Positions 20,615 to 29,482 of a DNA stretch of 61,098 bases are shown piece after piece. The DNA comes from Betaproteobacteria bacterium (lineage in GTDB: Bacteria; Pseudomonadota; Gammaproteobacteria; Burkholderiales; SG8-39). The notes below the pieces were generated by a model. That model was given only the letters and a program-made list of their open reading frames with translations, did not search any database and had not been told where the DNA came from. Position 1 is the stretch's first letter, and the number at the start of each line of letters is the position of its first letter. The stretch is from positions 1 to 61,098 of the forward strand of contig JAJDOG010000008.1 in NCBI GenBank assembly GCA_022340285.1. The letters are read 5' to 3'. The position numbers were made by a program, and so were the translations under genes.

Positions 20615-21349
20615 TTAACCGAGGGCAATAATTCTGGAGTCTTCAACAATCGGAACGACCTGTAGTACCGAGAGCTGGGCCGCGTATTCGACTTCGTGGG
20701 TGAAGCCGCGCTCGGCCATCATTCTGCCGACCCGGCAGTCGAGGAGGCTCGGCAGCGGCTCGCGGGCGCCGAACAACAGGCGGGCGGCACGCGCCGCATC
20801 CGAGTAGTCGACCTGTTCGCCCAGCCGCTGCGCGATGAGCTCGACGAGATAGCCCGCCCCGTAGAAATCCTCGAAATTGAAGTGGCCCATCGTCCCCGCA
20901 CAAACGATCAGGATTGTGCTGTCGGGATGCGTGCCGAGGACGTGCTCGATCACCGCTTGCCCGTTGAGCAATGCGGCGGCGTAGATGTGCTCGGAGCGGG
21001 ACATCGCCATCAGCGCGACCGTGCCGTTGGTCGTGGAATAGACGACGTGCTTGCCCGCGACGCCGTCGGCGACCAGCGCCTGCGGCATCGGCGACGCGAA
21101 GCCGGGCAGGGTCTCGGCGTAGAGTTCGCCGGCAAGCACCACCGATTCCGGCGAGTGACGTGCGCCTTCCGCGCGCGCGGACGCCTCGTCGAGCGCGGGC
21201 GTCACGGCGCGAGCACCGTGCGCCAGCGCGTTCGCGATCGTCGAGGTCGCGAACAGCACATCGAGCACGATCACGACCTTGCCCGGCAAGCGGACTGTGT
21301 CGACCTCTTCCTTCCGGGTGAGTACGTGGACCTTGTGATTGAGGATCAT
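20615..21349 (-). CDS. 2-phosphosulfolactate phosphatase family protein (ComB-like)
   Basis: A 244-residue member of the ComB family, known for dephosphorylating phosphosulfolactate. The family core is visible: VVIVLDVLFATSTIANAL, GELY, STTNGT and CAGTMGHFNFEDFYGAG. The start MILNHKVHVLTRKE overlaps the stop of the upstream MaoC gene (ATGA), so it is coupled to that gene. No other coenzyme M or sulfolactate gene is in the window, so the true substrate may differ. Confidence 0.82.
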   Translation of the reverse strand: MILNHKVHVLTRKEEVDTVRLPGKVVIVLDVLFATSTIANALAHGARAVTPALDEASARAEGARHSPESVVLAGELYAETLPGFASPMPQALVADGVAGKHVVYSTTNGTVALMAMSRSEHIYAAALLNGQAVIEHVLGTHPDSTILIVCAGTMGHFNFEDFYGAGYLVELIAQRLGEQVDYSDAARAARLLFGAREPLPSLLDCRVGRMMAERGFTHEVEYAAQLSVLQVVPIVEDSRIIALG

Positions 21350-21825
21350 CCGGCCGAACCGCGCGGGGCCGGGTTGCGCCGTCGGTAGAGGCCGATGCCG
21401 GTCATCTCCATCACCAGCTCCTGGTTCTGGTTGAACACGTCCCACCGGTGCCGGACGATGCCCATTTCCGGCCTGGTTCGCGAGGACTTGGTCTCGAGCA
21501 CTGTCATGCGCAGCGAGAGCGTGTCGCCCGGACGGACCGGAATCAGCCAGCGCACCTGATCCACTCCCGACGATCCCATGCTCGCCGCGTCGAGCAGGTA
21601 GGCGTCGCAGATCATGCGCATGCACAGGCTGACGGTGTGCCAGCCGCTGGCGATGATGCCGTGATAGATGGACTGCTTCGCCTTCTCCTCGTTGACATGA
21701 AAAGGCTGTGGATCGTAGCGGGACGCGAACTCGACGATCTCTTCGCGTGAGACGGTCGGGCCCTTCACCTCGGTCATGTGTCCGGGCTCGAAATCCTCGA
21801 AGTAGTACTTGAATGGCTCAGTCAT
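21346..21825 (-). CDS. MaoC-like hydratase/dehydratase, first paralogue
   Basis: Hot-dog-fold protein of 159 residues of the MaoC (R-specific enoyl-CoA hydratase) type. The hydratase motif, an Asp and His spaced as in YDPQPFHVNEE (about 37-47), is present, followed by GIIASGWHTVSLCMRM. It lies 19 bp downstream of a clear paralogue and overlaps the ComB-like gene. The two hydratases may form a heterodimer or act on different chain lengths. Confidence 0.88.
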   Translation of the reverse strand: MTEPFKYYFEDFEPGHMTEVKGPTVSREEIVEFASRYDPQPFHVNEEKAKQSIYHGIIASGWHTVSLCMRMICDAYLLDAASMGSSGVDQVRWLIPVRPGDTLSLRMTVLETKSSRTRPEMGIVRHRWDVFNQNQELVMEMTGIGLYRRRNPAPRGSAG

Positions 21826-21844
21826 GGTTTCGCAGGAGCATGGA

Positions 21845-22297
21845 TCATTGGGGCCGGCGGAGAAAGAACTGAACGCCTATCATCGAAAGGACGACTTCGT
21901 CCGCCTGATTCAACACTTCCCAGCGCCACTTCACGGCGCCGCGGTCCGGCTTGCTCGAAGAGGGACGCGCTTCGAGCACGGTGGCCCGGTAGCGCAGCGT
22001 GTCGCCCGGGCGCACCGGTCGAAGAAACTTCATCTCGTCGATACCCGGCGAGCCGACACACGAGCTTGCGTTGAGATAGCCGTCGCACATCAGGCGCATC
22101 GCAACGGTGGCGGTATGCCAGCCGCTCGCGATCAGCCCGTCGAACGGCGAGGCCAGGGCCGCTTCCTCGTCCGTGTGATAGCGCTGCGGATCGTGCTCGC
22201 GCGCGAACGCAACGATCTCCTGCTTGGAAAGCGTGCGTCCCGGCGACTCGTAAGTCCAGCCCGGCGTGAAATCTTCCCAGTGGTATTGGAAGGACAT
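21845..22297 (-). CDS. MaoC-like hydratase/dehydratase, second paralogue
   Basis: A 150-residue relative of the next gene, sharing its order of motifs: HDPQRYHTDEE (catalytic Asp and His retained), GLIASGWHTATVAMRLM and FLRPVRPGDTL. A tandem duplication is the simplest origin. It is first of a three-gene minus-strand run with the other MaoC gene and the ComB-like gene, and divergent from the PHB-depolymerase-like gene. Confidence 0.88.
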   Translation of the reverse strand: MSFQYHWEDFTPGWTYESPGRTLSKQEIVAFAREHDPQRYHTDEEAALASPFDGLIASGWHTATVAMRLMCDGYLNASSCVGSPGIDEMKFLRPVRPGDTLRYRATVLEARPSSSKPDRGAVKWRWEVLNQADEVVLSMIGVQFFLRRPQ

Positions 22298-22307
22298 GCC
22301 CGTGCGT

Positions 22308-22365
22308 GAGCGAGGAGCGAATCGTAGGAAGCGCGGAGCGAGAAATAGGGAGCGAGACCGAGCGT
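22308..22365. repeat. GAGCGA iterations in divergent intergenic region
   Basis: GAGCGA occurs at 22308, 22315, 22336 and 22350, and GAGCGT at 22360, followed by an AT-richer GTATTATAC that could be a -10. Spacing is irregular. It may be a regulator site cluster or simple-sequence drift. Confidence 0.35.
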
Positions 22366-22412
22366 ATTATACGCGGGTGGGTGGTCATGCCGCTGTACAA
22401 GCGACTTGCAGG

Positions 22413-23471
22413 ATGAATAAAGCGGGCTCTGCAAGCCTGCTCCGCGCTGCCATCGCGCTCGCCGGCATTCTGGTCGCCGCGGTGGCGTGCGCGGCGGATC
22501 CGCTCCCTCGTCTGGGCGTCGATGCCAGCGCCACCACGGTTTCGGGTGTGTCGTCGGGCGGTTATATGGCCGTGCAGTTTCACGTCGCGCATTCGTCCCG
22601 CGTGGTCGGGGCTGGCGTGCTCGCCGCCGGACCGTATTACTGCGCGCAAGGCAGCGTGTGGACCGCGTATTACGACTGCATGACCCCGGGATCCTGGACG
22701 GCGCTCCCCGACGTGCAAGCGCTGGCCGCCGTGACCAGCGATCTCGCGCGCGTAGGCCGTATCGACTCGACGGAGAACCTGGCGCGGTCGCGCGTGTGGC
22801 TCTTCATCGGAAAAAATGACCGCACGGTGTCGCCCGAGGTGGTCGATGCGCTGCGGCGGTTCTATCTGCGCTTTGTTCCCGCGTCGGCTGTCGCGTTCGT
22901 GGACGATGTCCAGGCCGGTCACGGCATGGTCACGGTCGATGCGGGCAGTCGTTGCAGCGCGACCGATCCGCCGTTCATCAACGACTGCGACTATGATGCC
23001 GCGGGCAAGCTTCTTTCGCACCTGCTCGGTTCGCTGGCTGCACCGGGTCCGGAATCGTCCGGCAGGCTCATCGAATTCGACCAGCGTCCGTTCGCGGGCG
23101 GCGACGCGTATGCGATCAGCCTCGCCGACACCGGCTATATCTATATTCCGGATTCATGCGGGCGCGAGCGCTGCCGCGTGCATGTCGCGTTTCACGGCTG
23201 CCGGCAGAACGCCGCGGCCATTGGCGAGCGATTCGTGCGCGAAGCCGGGTACAACCGCTGGGCGGCAGCCAATCGCATCGTCGTCCTGTATCCCCAGACC
23301 GTGGCGCGCAACGGATGGGGCGGAGCCTTCTGGAACTGGAGCTTCGTCGTCAATCCGCGCGGCTGCTGGGACTGGTGGGGCTACACGGGCACGCAGTACC
23401 ACACGAAGCGGGGCCGTCAGATGCGTGCAGTGCAGGCCATGCTCGAGCGGCTTGCCGAGCCGCGGCAGTGA
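22413..23471 (+). CDS. Secreted poly(3-hydroxybutyrate) depolymerase-like esterase
   Basis: Alpha/beta-hydrolase of 352 residues with a signal peptide (about 1-28, ending ACAAD). The nucleophile elbow is GVSSGG with Ser47; an Asp/His-bearing region (FIGKNDRTVSPEVVD, QAGHGM) and an oxyanion motif HGCRQN follow. Several cysteine pairs suggest periplasmic disulfides. It resembles short-chain PHA depolymerases and related esterases; the substrate is inferred. The ATG has GCAGG upstream. Confidence 0.82.
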   Translation: MNKAGSASLLRAAIALAGILVAAVACAADPLPRLGVDASATTVSGVSSGGYMAVQFHVAHSSRVVGAGVLAAGPYYCAQGSVWTAYYDCMTPGSWTALPDVQALAAVTSDLARVGRIDSTENLARSRVWLFIGKNDRTVSPEVVDALRRFYLRFVPASAVAFVDDVQAGHGMVTVDAGSRCSATDPPFINDCDYDAAGKLLSHLLGSLAAPGPESSGRLIEFDQRPFAGGDAYAISLADTGYIYIPDSCGRERCRVHVAFHGCRQNAAAIGERFVREAGYNRWAAANRIVVLYPQTVARNGWGGAFWNWSFVVNPRGCWDWWGYTGTQYHTKRGRQMRAVQAMLERLAEPRQ

Positions 23472-23503
23472 CCGCGGATTGGAGAGAAAACGAGACGACG
23501 ACA

Positions 23504-23596
23504 CCACCCCGGCTGCTACGCAGCCACCCCTCCTCGAAGAGGAGGGGAAACGAAAATCCCCTCCTAGGGGGGGTGCCGCCGCAGGCGGCGGGGTGG
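23504..23596. repeat. Composite palindromic repeat, CCACCCC/GGGGTGG family, copy 1
   Basis: Two half-elements face each other. The left has a GCTGC hairpin, CACCCCTCC and a second hairpin to GGAGGGGA; the right half is the inverse with a GCCGCC hairpin, ending GGGGTGG. It directly abuts the thioesterase stop codon. A related element lies at 50211-50326. Confidence 0.88.
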
Positions 23597-24049
23597 TTAA
23601 CGATTCCCGCCGGAGACGATTTCGGGCGGCGTTCTCTCGTAATCAAGCATGGCAACGCGCAGCCGATCCGGGATCGGAGAGCCCTTTCGCGAGTCGGGTT
23701 CGACGTGGACGTAGACGAGCTCGCCCGACACGAGGTGGTCCGGGCCCCGCCAGATTCCGAACGCGAAGGTCACCGAGGATCTGCCGAGGCGTGCGAGGCG
23801 GCACCCGACGTCGATCAGCTCGTCATAGCGCGCCGAGCCGTGGTACTCGATGGTCGCCTTGACCGAGTAGAGCTTCATGTATTCGTCGCGGAAGTCGTGT
23901 TCCGCCTCCTTCGCGATGGCACGCCAGTACTCCGCGATCGCGACGTCGAAATACATGACGTAGTTGGCGTTGAACACGACGTGCTGCATGTCCACCTCGG
24001 CCCAGCGGACGCGCAGGGTGTGAACGAGCGTGAAGTCCTCGCGGCGCAT
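23597..24049 (-). CDS. Acyl-CoA thioesterase (4-hydroxybenzoyl-CoA thioesterase fold)
   Basis: Hot-dog-fold thioesterase of 150 residues. The YbgC/FadM-like signature is seen as VRWAEVDMQHVVFNANYV, with the catalytic Asp in place, followed by SARYDELIDVGCRL. It should hydrolyse acyl-CoA esters in the cytoplasm. It follows the carboxymuconolactone-decarboxylase-family gene by 9 bp on the same strand. Confidence 0.88.
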   Translation of the reverse strand: MRREDFTLVHTLRVRWAEVDMQHVVFNANYVMYFDVAIAEYWRAIAKEAEHDFRDEYMKLYSVKATIEYHGSARYDELIDVGCRLARLGRSSVTFAFGIWRGPDHLVSGELVYVHVEPDSRKGSPIPDRLRVAMLDYERTPPEIVSGGNR

Positions 24050-24058
24050 GGCAGACCT

Positions 24059-24577
24059 TCACTCGTGATCGATCTGGATCGCCTCGAGAAAGCGCGAGAC
24101 GAGGTTGTAGCTGCCGACGGTGGCGGTGAGCTCGACGATCTCACGCTCCGAGAAATGCTTGCGCACCGCTGCGAACACGTCATCTGGCACGCGGATCTGC
24201 CTGGTCATCGCGTCCGCATAGGCGAGCACCGCGCGATCGGCTTCAGCGAGGCCCTGAGGCTCGCCGCCCGACTTCAGCGCGTCGAGCTGCGCCTGCGTCA
24301 GCCCTTCCTTCAGCGCGAACGGGACGTGCTGCCTGAACTCGTAGTCCGCGCCGTTCAGCACGGCGATTCGCATGATCGCCAGTTCCCGGTGCCGACCGGA
24401 AAGCTGCGCTTGCTGCCGGATCGCGGTTAAGAGATTCAGCCACCCGCGCGCGACCGGCGGGCTGTGCAGCAGCATGCGATAGAGATTGAGGACCTTCCCG
24501 CCGCGCTCGCGCCGGATCTGCTCGGCGAGCTCGGCGACAGCAGGGTCTGCGGGATCTGCGTAGGGGATGCGGGCCAT
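24059..24577 (-). CDS. Carboxymuconolactone decarboxylase-family protein
   Basis: A 172-residue all-helical protein of the CMD/AhpD superfamily. The motif HRELAIMRIAVLNGADYEF resembles the family core, but the redox-active CxxC of AhpD is missing. It is therefore neither a typical alkylhydroperoxidase nor clearly a decarboxylase. The start MARIPYADPADP follows a GGAG at good distance. It pairs with the thioesterase downstream. Confidence 0.82.
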   Translation of the reverse strand: MARIPYADPADPAVAELAEQIRRERGGKVLNLYRMLLHSPPVARGWLNLLTAIRQQAQLSGRHRELAIMRIAVLNGADYEFRQHVPFALKEGLTQAQLDALKSGGEPQGLAEADRAVLAYADAMTRQIRVPDDVFAAVRKHFSEREIVELTATVGSYNLVSRFLEAIQIDHE

Positions 24578-24656
24578 CGGGCGCACTCCACGGGATTGCA
24601 AGTCGAGCGCGGAGTATAGCGTTCCCTTCGCGCGGCCCGACCCGCGACGCCGCCTC

Positions 24657-25520
24657 TCAGCCGCTCGCCAGCCCGATGATGCCGATGACGATGGCGGACG
24701 CGGCGATGAGACGGCGCGCGACGTCGCCCTCCTTGAGGAAATGCGCGCCCATGATCGCGGCGAAGAGGATGCTCATCTCGCGCGCCGGCGCGACCAGGCT
24801 CACCGGCGTGAACACCATCGCCATCAGCACCAGGATGTACGCGAGCGGGGAGAAGATCGCCACCACGAGAATCCCGCGGCGGTCGAGGCGCCATGACTCG
24901 ACGAGCGCATTCCGGTTTGTGCGCAGCGCCAGCGGGAGGAAGATGAAGATTCGCAGCGCGACACACCACCAGTCGAAGACGATGGGCGGCACGAGAAACT
25001 TGCTGACCGCGATCTTGTCGATCACCGTATAGAGTGCGATGGTCGCGCCGGTTAGCAGTGCAAAACCGGTACCGCGCGGCCGGTCGCGCGACAAGAGCCG
25101 CAACGGATTGCCGGTGAGGAGGTAGGCGCCTGTCACCACGAGCAGCGCACCGCCGAGCGCGATGGGCCCGGGCCGCTCGCCGAGAATTGCGACGGCGACG
25201 ATGACGGTGAGGATCGGGCCCGTCGCCCGGGCGAGCGGGTAGACGACCGACAGATCGCCGAACCGGTAGCCGCGATCGAGGAGCAGGAAGTAGCCCGAAT
25301 GCACCACCGCACTGGCGACGATCGGCACGAGGTGAATTGGCTCGAAGACGTAACCCGTCAGCAACCATTGCGCCGCAGCAGCCGGCGCCCAGATGACTGT
25401 CGCCGCCGCCGCAGCCAGGGTCATGAAGGCCGGACCGCCCCGCGCCTTCTTGAGGAAAAGGTTCCAGCTCGCATGCGCGAGCGCCGCGGCGAGCACCAGC
25501 GCGAGCGCGGCGCCGGTCAC
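24657..25520 (-). CDS. EamA/DMT-family transporter
   Basis: Inner-membrane protein of about 287 residues with roughly ten hydrophobic segments in two EamA halves. Typical pieces are AHASWNLFLKKA early and VYPLARATGPILTVIVA in the first half. A GTG start at VTGAALALVLAAALAHA is chosen because the first membrane helix begins there; an ATG 46 codons upstream would add a polar extension. The substrate (metabolite or amino-acid efflux) is unknown. Confidence 0.83.
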   Translation of the reverse strand: MTGAALALVLAAALAHASWNLFLKKARGGPAFMTLAAAAATVIWAPAAAAQWLLTGYVFEPIHLVPIVASAVVHSGYFLLLDRGYRFGDLSVVYPLARATGPILTVIVAVAILGERPGPIALGGALLVVTGAYLLTGNPLRLLSRDRPRGTGFALLTGATIALYTVIDKIAVSKFLVPPIVFDWWCVALRIFIFLPLALRTNRNALVESWRLDRRGILVVAIFSPLAYILVLMAMVFTPVSLVAPAREMSILFAAIMGAHFLKEGDVARRLIAASAIVIGIIGLASG

Positions 25521-25657
25521 CGGAGCGCCCGTCGGGATGTCGGCATGGTCGGCGCAGCGAATTCCATGGAGGCGGCCATTGTATAGGGGCGACGAGGCCG
25601 GGTACGCTTCGCCCACCGGAACTCGGACGAGGAATCCGGAAGAAACTGGCTGGCGCA

Positions 25658-26293
25658 ATGGACGAGATCGTCAAGCGTGCGATGCAAAAATGGCCGAACG
25701 TGCCGAACGTTTTCGGCTGGCTGCGACTCGACCGGCGCGGCAACTGGCTGGTGAAATCGCGCGCGGCGCGCGAGGGTCAACCCGTCTTCGAGCGCATCAC
25801 GAATGCCGCGGTGATCGAATTCATCGGACGCAACTACCAGCCGGACGAGCGCGGGCGCTGGTTCTTCCAGAACGGACCGCAGCGGGTCTTCGTCACGCTG
25901 GACCACACGCCGCTCGTATACCGGCTGAGCACGTCCGGCGCGGGAATCGAGACGCATACCGGTGCGCGACCGCGCGCGCTGCGCAGCGCGTGGCTGGACG
26001 ACGCCGGGCATTTCCTGATCGAGTCGGAGCTCGGACCGGGTGTGATGCTCGACCGCGACCTGCCGTCGATCGAGGAGCGGTTGATCGACCGAAACGGCAT
26101 TCCCCTCGACGAATCCGCGCTCGAAGGGTTGCTGGCCGGAGCGCTCGGAGACGAACCCGCGTATCTGAATCTGACCGGAATGGATTTGGATGGCACCCGC
26201 ATCGCGGTCGCACGCATTGCGAGCGCGGCGCTTCCCGCCCGCTTCGGATTCGATCCGGCGCCTCGCCCGGCCCCGGGTGAGCCCGACTGCTGA
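25658..26293 (+). CDS. DUF2946-like conserved protein
   Basis: A 211-residue protein whose opening (MDEIVKRAMQKWPNVP, then GWLRLDRRGNWLV) and central block (FIGRNYQPDERGRWFFQNGP, then VFVTLDHTPLVYRL) recall a betaproteobacterial family of unknown function, which I place with DUF2946 from memory. There is no signal peptide or membrane segment. It is divergent from the EamA transporter and 30 bp upstream of the MliC lipoprotein gene. Confidence 0.65.
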   Translation: MDEIVKRAMQKWPNVPNVFGWLRLDRRGNWLVKSRAAREGQPVFERITNAAVIEFIGRNYQPDERGRWFFQNGPQRVFVTLDHTPLVYRLSTSGAGIETHTGARPRALRSAWLDDAGHFLIESELGPGVMLDRDLPSIEERLIDRNGIPLDESALEGLLAGALGDEPAYLNLTGMDLDGTRIAVARIASAALPARFGFDPAPRPAPGEPDC

Positions 26294-26323
26294 TACCCTT
26301 GCGCAGGCACGGAGGAATAGCGA

Positions 26324-26677
26324 ATGAAGCGGTATGCATCCCTGATACTCGCGCCGACACTCGTTGTCTGGCTCGCCGGCTGCTCGAGCTGGAGCTGGTG
26401 GCCATGGGGAGACTCGGGGGGCGAGGTACCGCGCGTGCCGCCGGGAGCGACTGCCTACAAGTGCGATGGCGACAAGGAGCTCTTCGTGCGATACGTGGAC
26501 GGAGGGAAGTCGGCAATGGTGATCTATCCGGAGCGCGAGTTCCGTCTCGATGCCCTGGAGACGGGCTCCGGCGCACGCTATTCCAACGGCCGCACCACGC
26601 TGCGGACCGACGGGAGCGAGGCGACACTGGAAGAGGGCAGCAACATCGTCTATTCGAACTGCAAGTCTGGCGGGTAA
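26324..26677 (+). CDS. MliC-family lipoprotein, lysozyme inhibitor
   Basis: A 117-residue lipoprotein with lipobox LAGC (Cys20). The C-terminal domain fits MliC, the membrane-bound inhibitor of C-type lysozyme: AYKCDGDKELFVRY, GARYSNGRTTLRTDGSEATL and a final Cys in SNCKSGG that would pair with the first. It should sit in the periplasm, facing incoming lysozyme. A Trp-rich linker follows the lipidated Cys. Confidence 0.85.
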   Translation: MKRYASLILAPTLVVWLAGCSSWSWWPWGDSGGEVPRVPPGATAYKCDGDKELFVRYVDGGKSAMVIYPEREFRLDALETGSGARYSNGRTTLRTDGSEATLEEGSNIVYSNCKSGG

Positions 26678-26761
26678 TTCGGCCTGTAGTTCGTTCCCCT
26701 TGCCCGTACGATCCGCCCCTGGTGAGCAAAGCGTCGCCAGAAGCTTCGAGATGCCTGCGTA

Positions 26762-29452
26762 ATGACCCACCTCAGCGACCGACACTATTTGTCGCCCCTG
26801 TTCGAACCCGGTTCGGTCGCGGTGATCGGCGCGAGCGAGCAGCCCGGGTCGATCGGCGCCGTCCTGGTTCAAAACATTCGCACGGCCGGATATCGGGGCG
26901 AGCTGTACGCCGTGAACCCGCACCACGAGACCGTGAGTGGCCTGCCGTGCCACCCCTCGATCCGGGACGTCCCACGGCGCGTCGATCTTGCAGTGATCGC
27001 GACGCCGCCCGAAACCGTCCCGGACGTGATCGCGCAGTGCGGCGCGGCGGGCGTGCACGCCGCGATCGTGATCACCGCCGGGTTTTCGGAGACCGGCAGG
27101 GCCGGAGCAAAGCTCGAGCGCGCGCTGCTCGAGAATGCGCGGCGCAACCGGCTGCGTGTGCTCGGCCCGAACTGCCTGGGACTCATGCGTCCGGCGCTGG
27201 GGCTCAATGCGACGTTCGCGCAGGCGAGCGCGCTGCCGGGCTCGCTGGGCCTGGTCTCGCAGTCAGGGGCGGTCTGCACGGCGATGCTCGACTGGGCGCG
27301 GCCGAACGGGGTGGGATTCTCCAGCGTGGTGTCACTCGGCGGCTCGACCGACCTCGACTTCGGCGAGATCGTGGACTACCTGGTCACTGATCCGAAGACC
27401 GAACATATATTGCTCTACGTCGAAGGCGTGCGGAACGCACGCCGCTTCGTCTCCGGCTTGCGCGCCGCGGCACGCGTCAAGCCGGTGATCCTGATGAAGG
27501 TCGGCCGGCACCCCGTTGGCTCGCGCGCCGCGTCCTCGCACACCGGCGCTATCGTCGGAATGGATGACGTCTTCGATGCGGTGGTCAAACGTGCGGGTGT
27601 CATCCGGGTCGGAAGCGTGGGACAGCTCGTCGCGGCGGCCCAGGCGCTCGCGGCCCGCGTGCGGCCGCAGGGCGAGCGGCTGGCCATCGTCACCAACGGG
27701 GGCGGCCCGGGCGTCATGGCGGCGGATCGCGCGGCCGATCTCGGCATTCCCCTCGCATCGCTTTCGCAGGCGACGGTCGATTCGCTCAAATCCGTACTGC
27801 CGGCGAACTGGTCACACGGCAATCCGGTCGACCTGATCGGTGACGCGGATGCCGATCGGTATCGCGCCGCCGTCGCCGCGTGCCTCGGCGACGCGCAGGT
27901 GGACGGCCTGTTGGCGATCCTGACGCCGCAGGCGATGACCAAACCGGTCGATGCTGCAAGAGCGGTGATCGAATCTGCGCGCGGCTCCTCGAAACCGGTC
28001 CTCGCGTGCTGGATGGGCGAGGAGCAGGTCGCTCCGGCACGGAAGGAGCTCGCTTCGAGCGGCATCCCCGTCTTCCGCACGCCCGAGCCGGCGATCGAGA
28101 CGTTTGCGCACGTCTCCGCCTTCTATCGAAATCAGCGGGCGCTCCTGCAGGTGCCGGGACCGCGAAGCGAGGGACCTGCCCCGGATCTCGAGGCGGCGCG
28201 CCTGATCGGCGAGACGGCCCTGGCGGAGCGCCGCACCGTGCTGACCGAGATGGAGTCGAAGGCGCTGCTCGCCGCGTTCGGCATCCCCGTCGCGCAGACT
28301 GTCGTTGCGCACTCGGCGCACGAAGCGATGCTGGTCGCGGAGGAGCTCGGCTATCCGGTTGCGTTGAAAGTCGACTCCCCGGACGTCACGCACAAGAGCG
28401 ATGTCGACGGAGTGCGGCTCGGCCTGCACAATGCGCAGGCCGTGCGGGCCGCCTACGAGCAGATCATCGACGCGGTCGGGAGGAAACGCGCGAACGCGCG
28501 CATCATGGGGATCTCGGTGCAGCCCATGGTGACGCGGCCGAACGCGCGCGAGCTGATGGTAGGCGTCATGCGCGATCCGGTGTTCGGGCCGGCGATCGTT
28601 TTCGGCGCCGGAGGCACGGCAGTCGAGGTGCTGCACGACCGGGCGGTTGCGCTGCCCCCGCTCAACGCGTTTCTGGTCGAGGACATGATCCGCGGAACGC
28701 GCATCTCGGCATTGCTCGGCGCGTACCGCAACCTGCCGGCAGTGAATCGCTCGTCGATCGAGGCCGTGCTGCTGCGGGTGTCGGAGATGGCATGCGAGCT
28801 GCCCTGGCTCCTCGATCTGGACATCAACCCGCTGATCGTCGACGAAGCGGGCGCAATCGTTGCCGATGCGCGAGTCGTGATCGGCCGGCCCGCACCGGCG
28901 CGCGGGCGCTACGACCACGTGGCAATCCATCCCTATCCTGCGCACCTGGTGAGCACCTGGCAGCCGCGTGGCGCGCCGCTCGTCACTTTGCGTCCCATCC
29001 GTCCCGAGGATGCGGGGATCGAGCAGGCGTTCGTGCGCGGACTGTCCGAGGAGAGCCGGTACTTCCGGTTCATGGATGCGCTGCGCGAGCTGACGCCGCA
29101 GATGCTGGCCCGCTTCACGCAGATCGACTACGACCGCGAGATGGCGTTCATCGCGACGGTGACGGTCGAGGAACGCGAATCCGAGATCGGAGTATGCCGG
29201 TACATCACGAATCCGGACGCGGAAAGCTGCGAGTACGCGATCGTCGTGGCAGACGAATGGCAGCGCCGCGGGCTCGGCCGGCGCATGATGGTGGCGCTCA
29301 TCGACGTCGCGCGCGGCCGGGGCTTGCGCGAGATGATCGGGCACATCCTCGCTCAGAACCGCGGCATGCTCTCGCTCTGTGCCGAGCTGGGGTTCTCGAT
29401 CAACGACAGCCCCGACGGCCCGGACGTGAAGCGCGTCGTCTTGGCACTGTAG
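26762..29452 (+). CDS. NDP-forming acyl-CoA synthetase fused to GNAT acetyltransferase (Pat-like)
   Basis: An 896-residue fusion. The N-terminal two-thirds carry the CoA-binding, ligase and ATP-grasp domains of NDP-forming acyl-CoA synthetases (GSVAVIGASEQPGSIG early; ATP-grasp region KVDSPDVTHKSDVDG). The last 160 residues are a GNAT acetyltransferase (QRRGLGRRMMVALI). E. coli PatZ and Salmonella Pat, which acetylate lysines, have this layout. Here His260 lies in SSHTGA, the usual phospho-His position, so the synthetase half may still be active. ATG 26762 is in family register. Confidence 0.9.
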   Translation: MTHLSDRHYLSPLFEPGSVAVIGASEQPGSIGAVLVQNIRTAGYRGELYAVNPHHETVSGLPCHPSIRDVPRRVDLAVIATPPETVPDVIAQCGAAGVHAAIVITAGFSETGRAGAKLERALLENARRNRLRVLGPNCLGLMRPALGLNATFAQASALPGSLGLVSQSGAVCTAMLDWARPNGVGFSSVVSLGGSTDLDFGEIVDYLVTDPKTEHILLYVEGVRNARRFVSGLRAAARVKPVILMKVGRHPVGSRAASSHTGAIVGMDDVFDAVVKRAGVIRVGSVGQLVAAAQALAARVRPQGERLAIVTNGGGPGVMAADRAADLGIPLASLSQATVDSLKSVLPANWSHGNPVDLIGDADADRYRAAVAACLGDAQVDGLLAILTPQAMTKPVDAARAVIESARGSSKPVLACWMGEEQVAPARKELASSGIPVFRTPEPAIETFAHVSAFYRNQRALLQVPGPRSEGPAPDLEAARLIGETALAERRTVLTEMESKALLAAFGIPVAQTVVAHSAHEAMLVAEELGYPVALKVDSPDVTHKSDVDGVRLGLHNAQAVRAAYEQIIDAVGRKRANARIMGISVQPMVTRPNARELMVGVMRDPVFGPAIVFGAGGTAVEVLHDRAVALPPLNAFLVEDMIRGTRISALLGAYRNLPAVNRSSIEAVLLRVSEMACELPWLLDLDINPLIVDEAGAIVADARVVIGRPAPARGRYDHVAIHPYPAHLVSTWQPRGAPLVTLRPIRPEDAGIEQAFVRGLSEESRYFRFMDALRELTPQMLARFTQIDYDREMAFIATVTVEERESEIGVCRYITNPDAESCEYAIVVADEWQRRGLGRRMMVALIDVARGRGLREMIGHILAQNRGMLSLCAELGFSINDSPDGPDVKRVVLAL

Positions 29453-29482
29453 CCAAGCGAGCCGTCTCGAGGACTGCTGGCC

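Noticed and set aside
23497-23600. Possible CRISPR-like or rho-independent terminator reading of the C/G-rich palindromes
   Set aside because: There are no regularly spaced identical repeats with unique spacers and no T-runs; they are dispersed palindromic elements.
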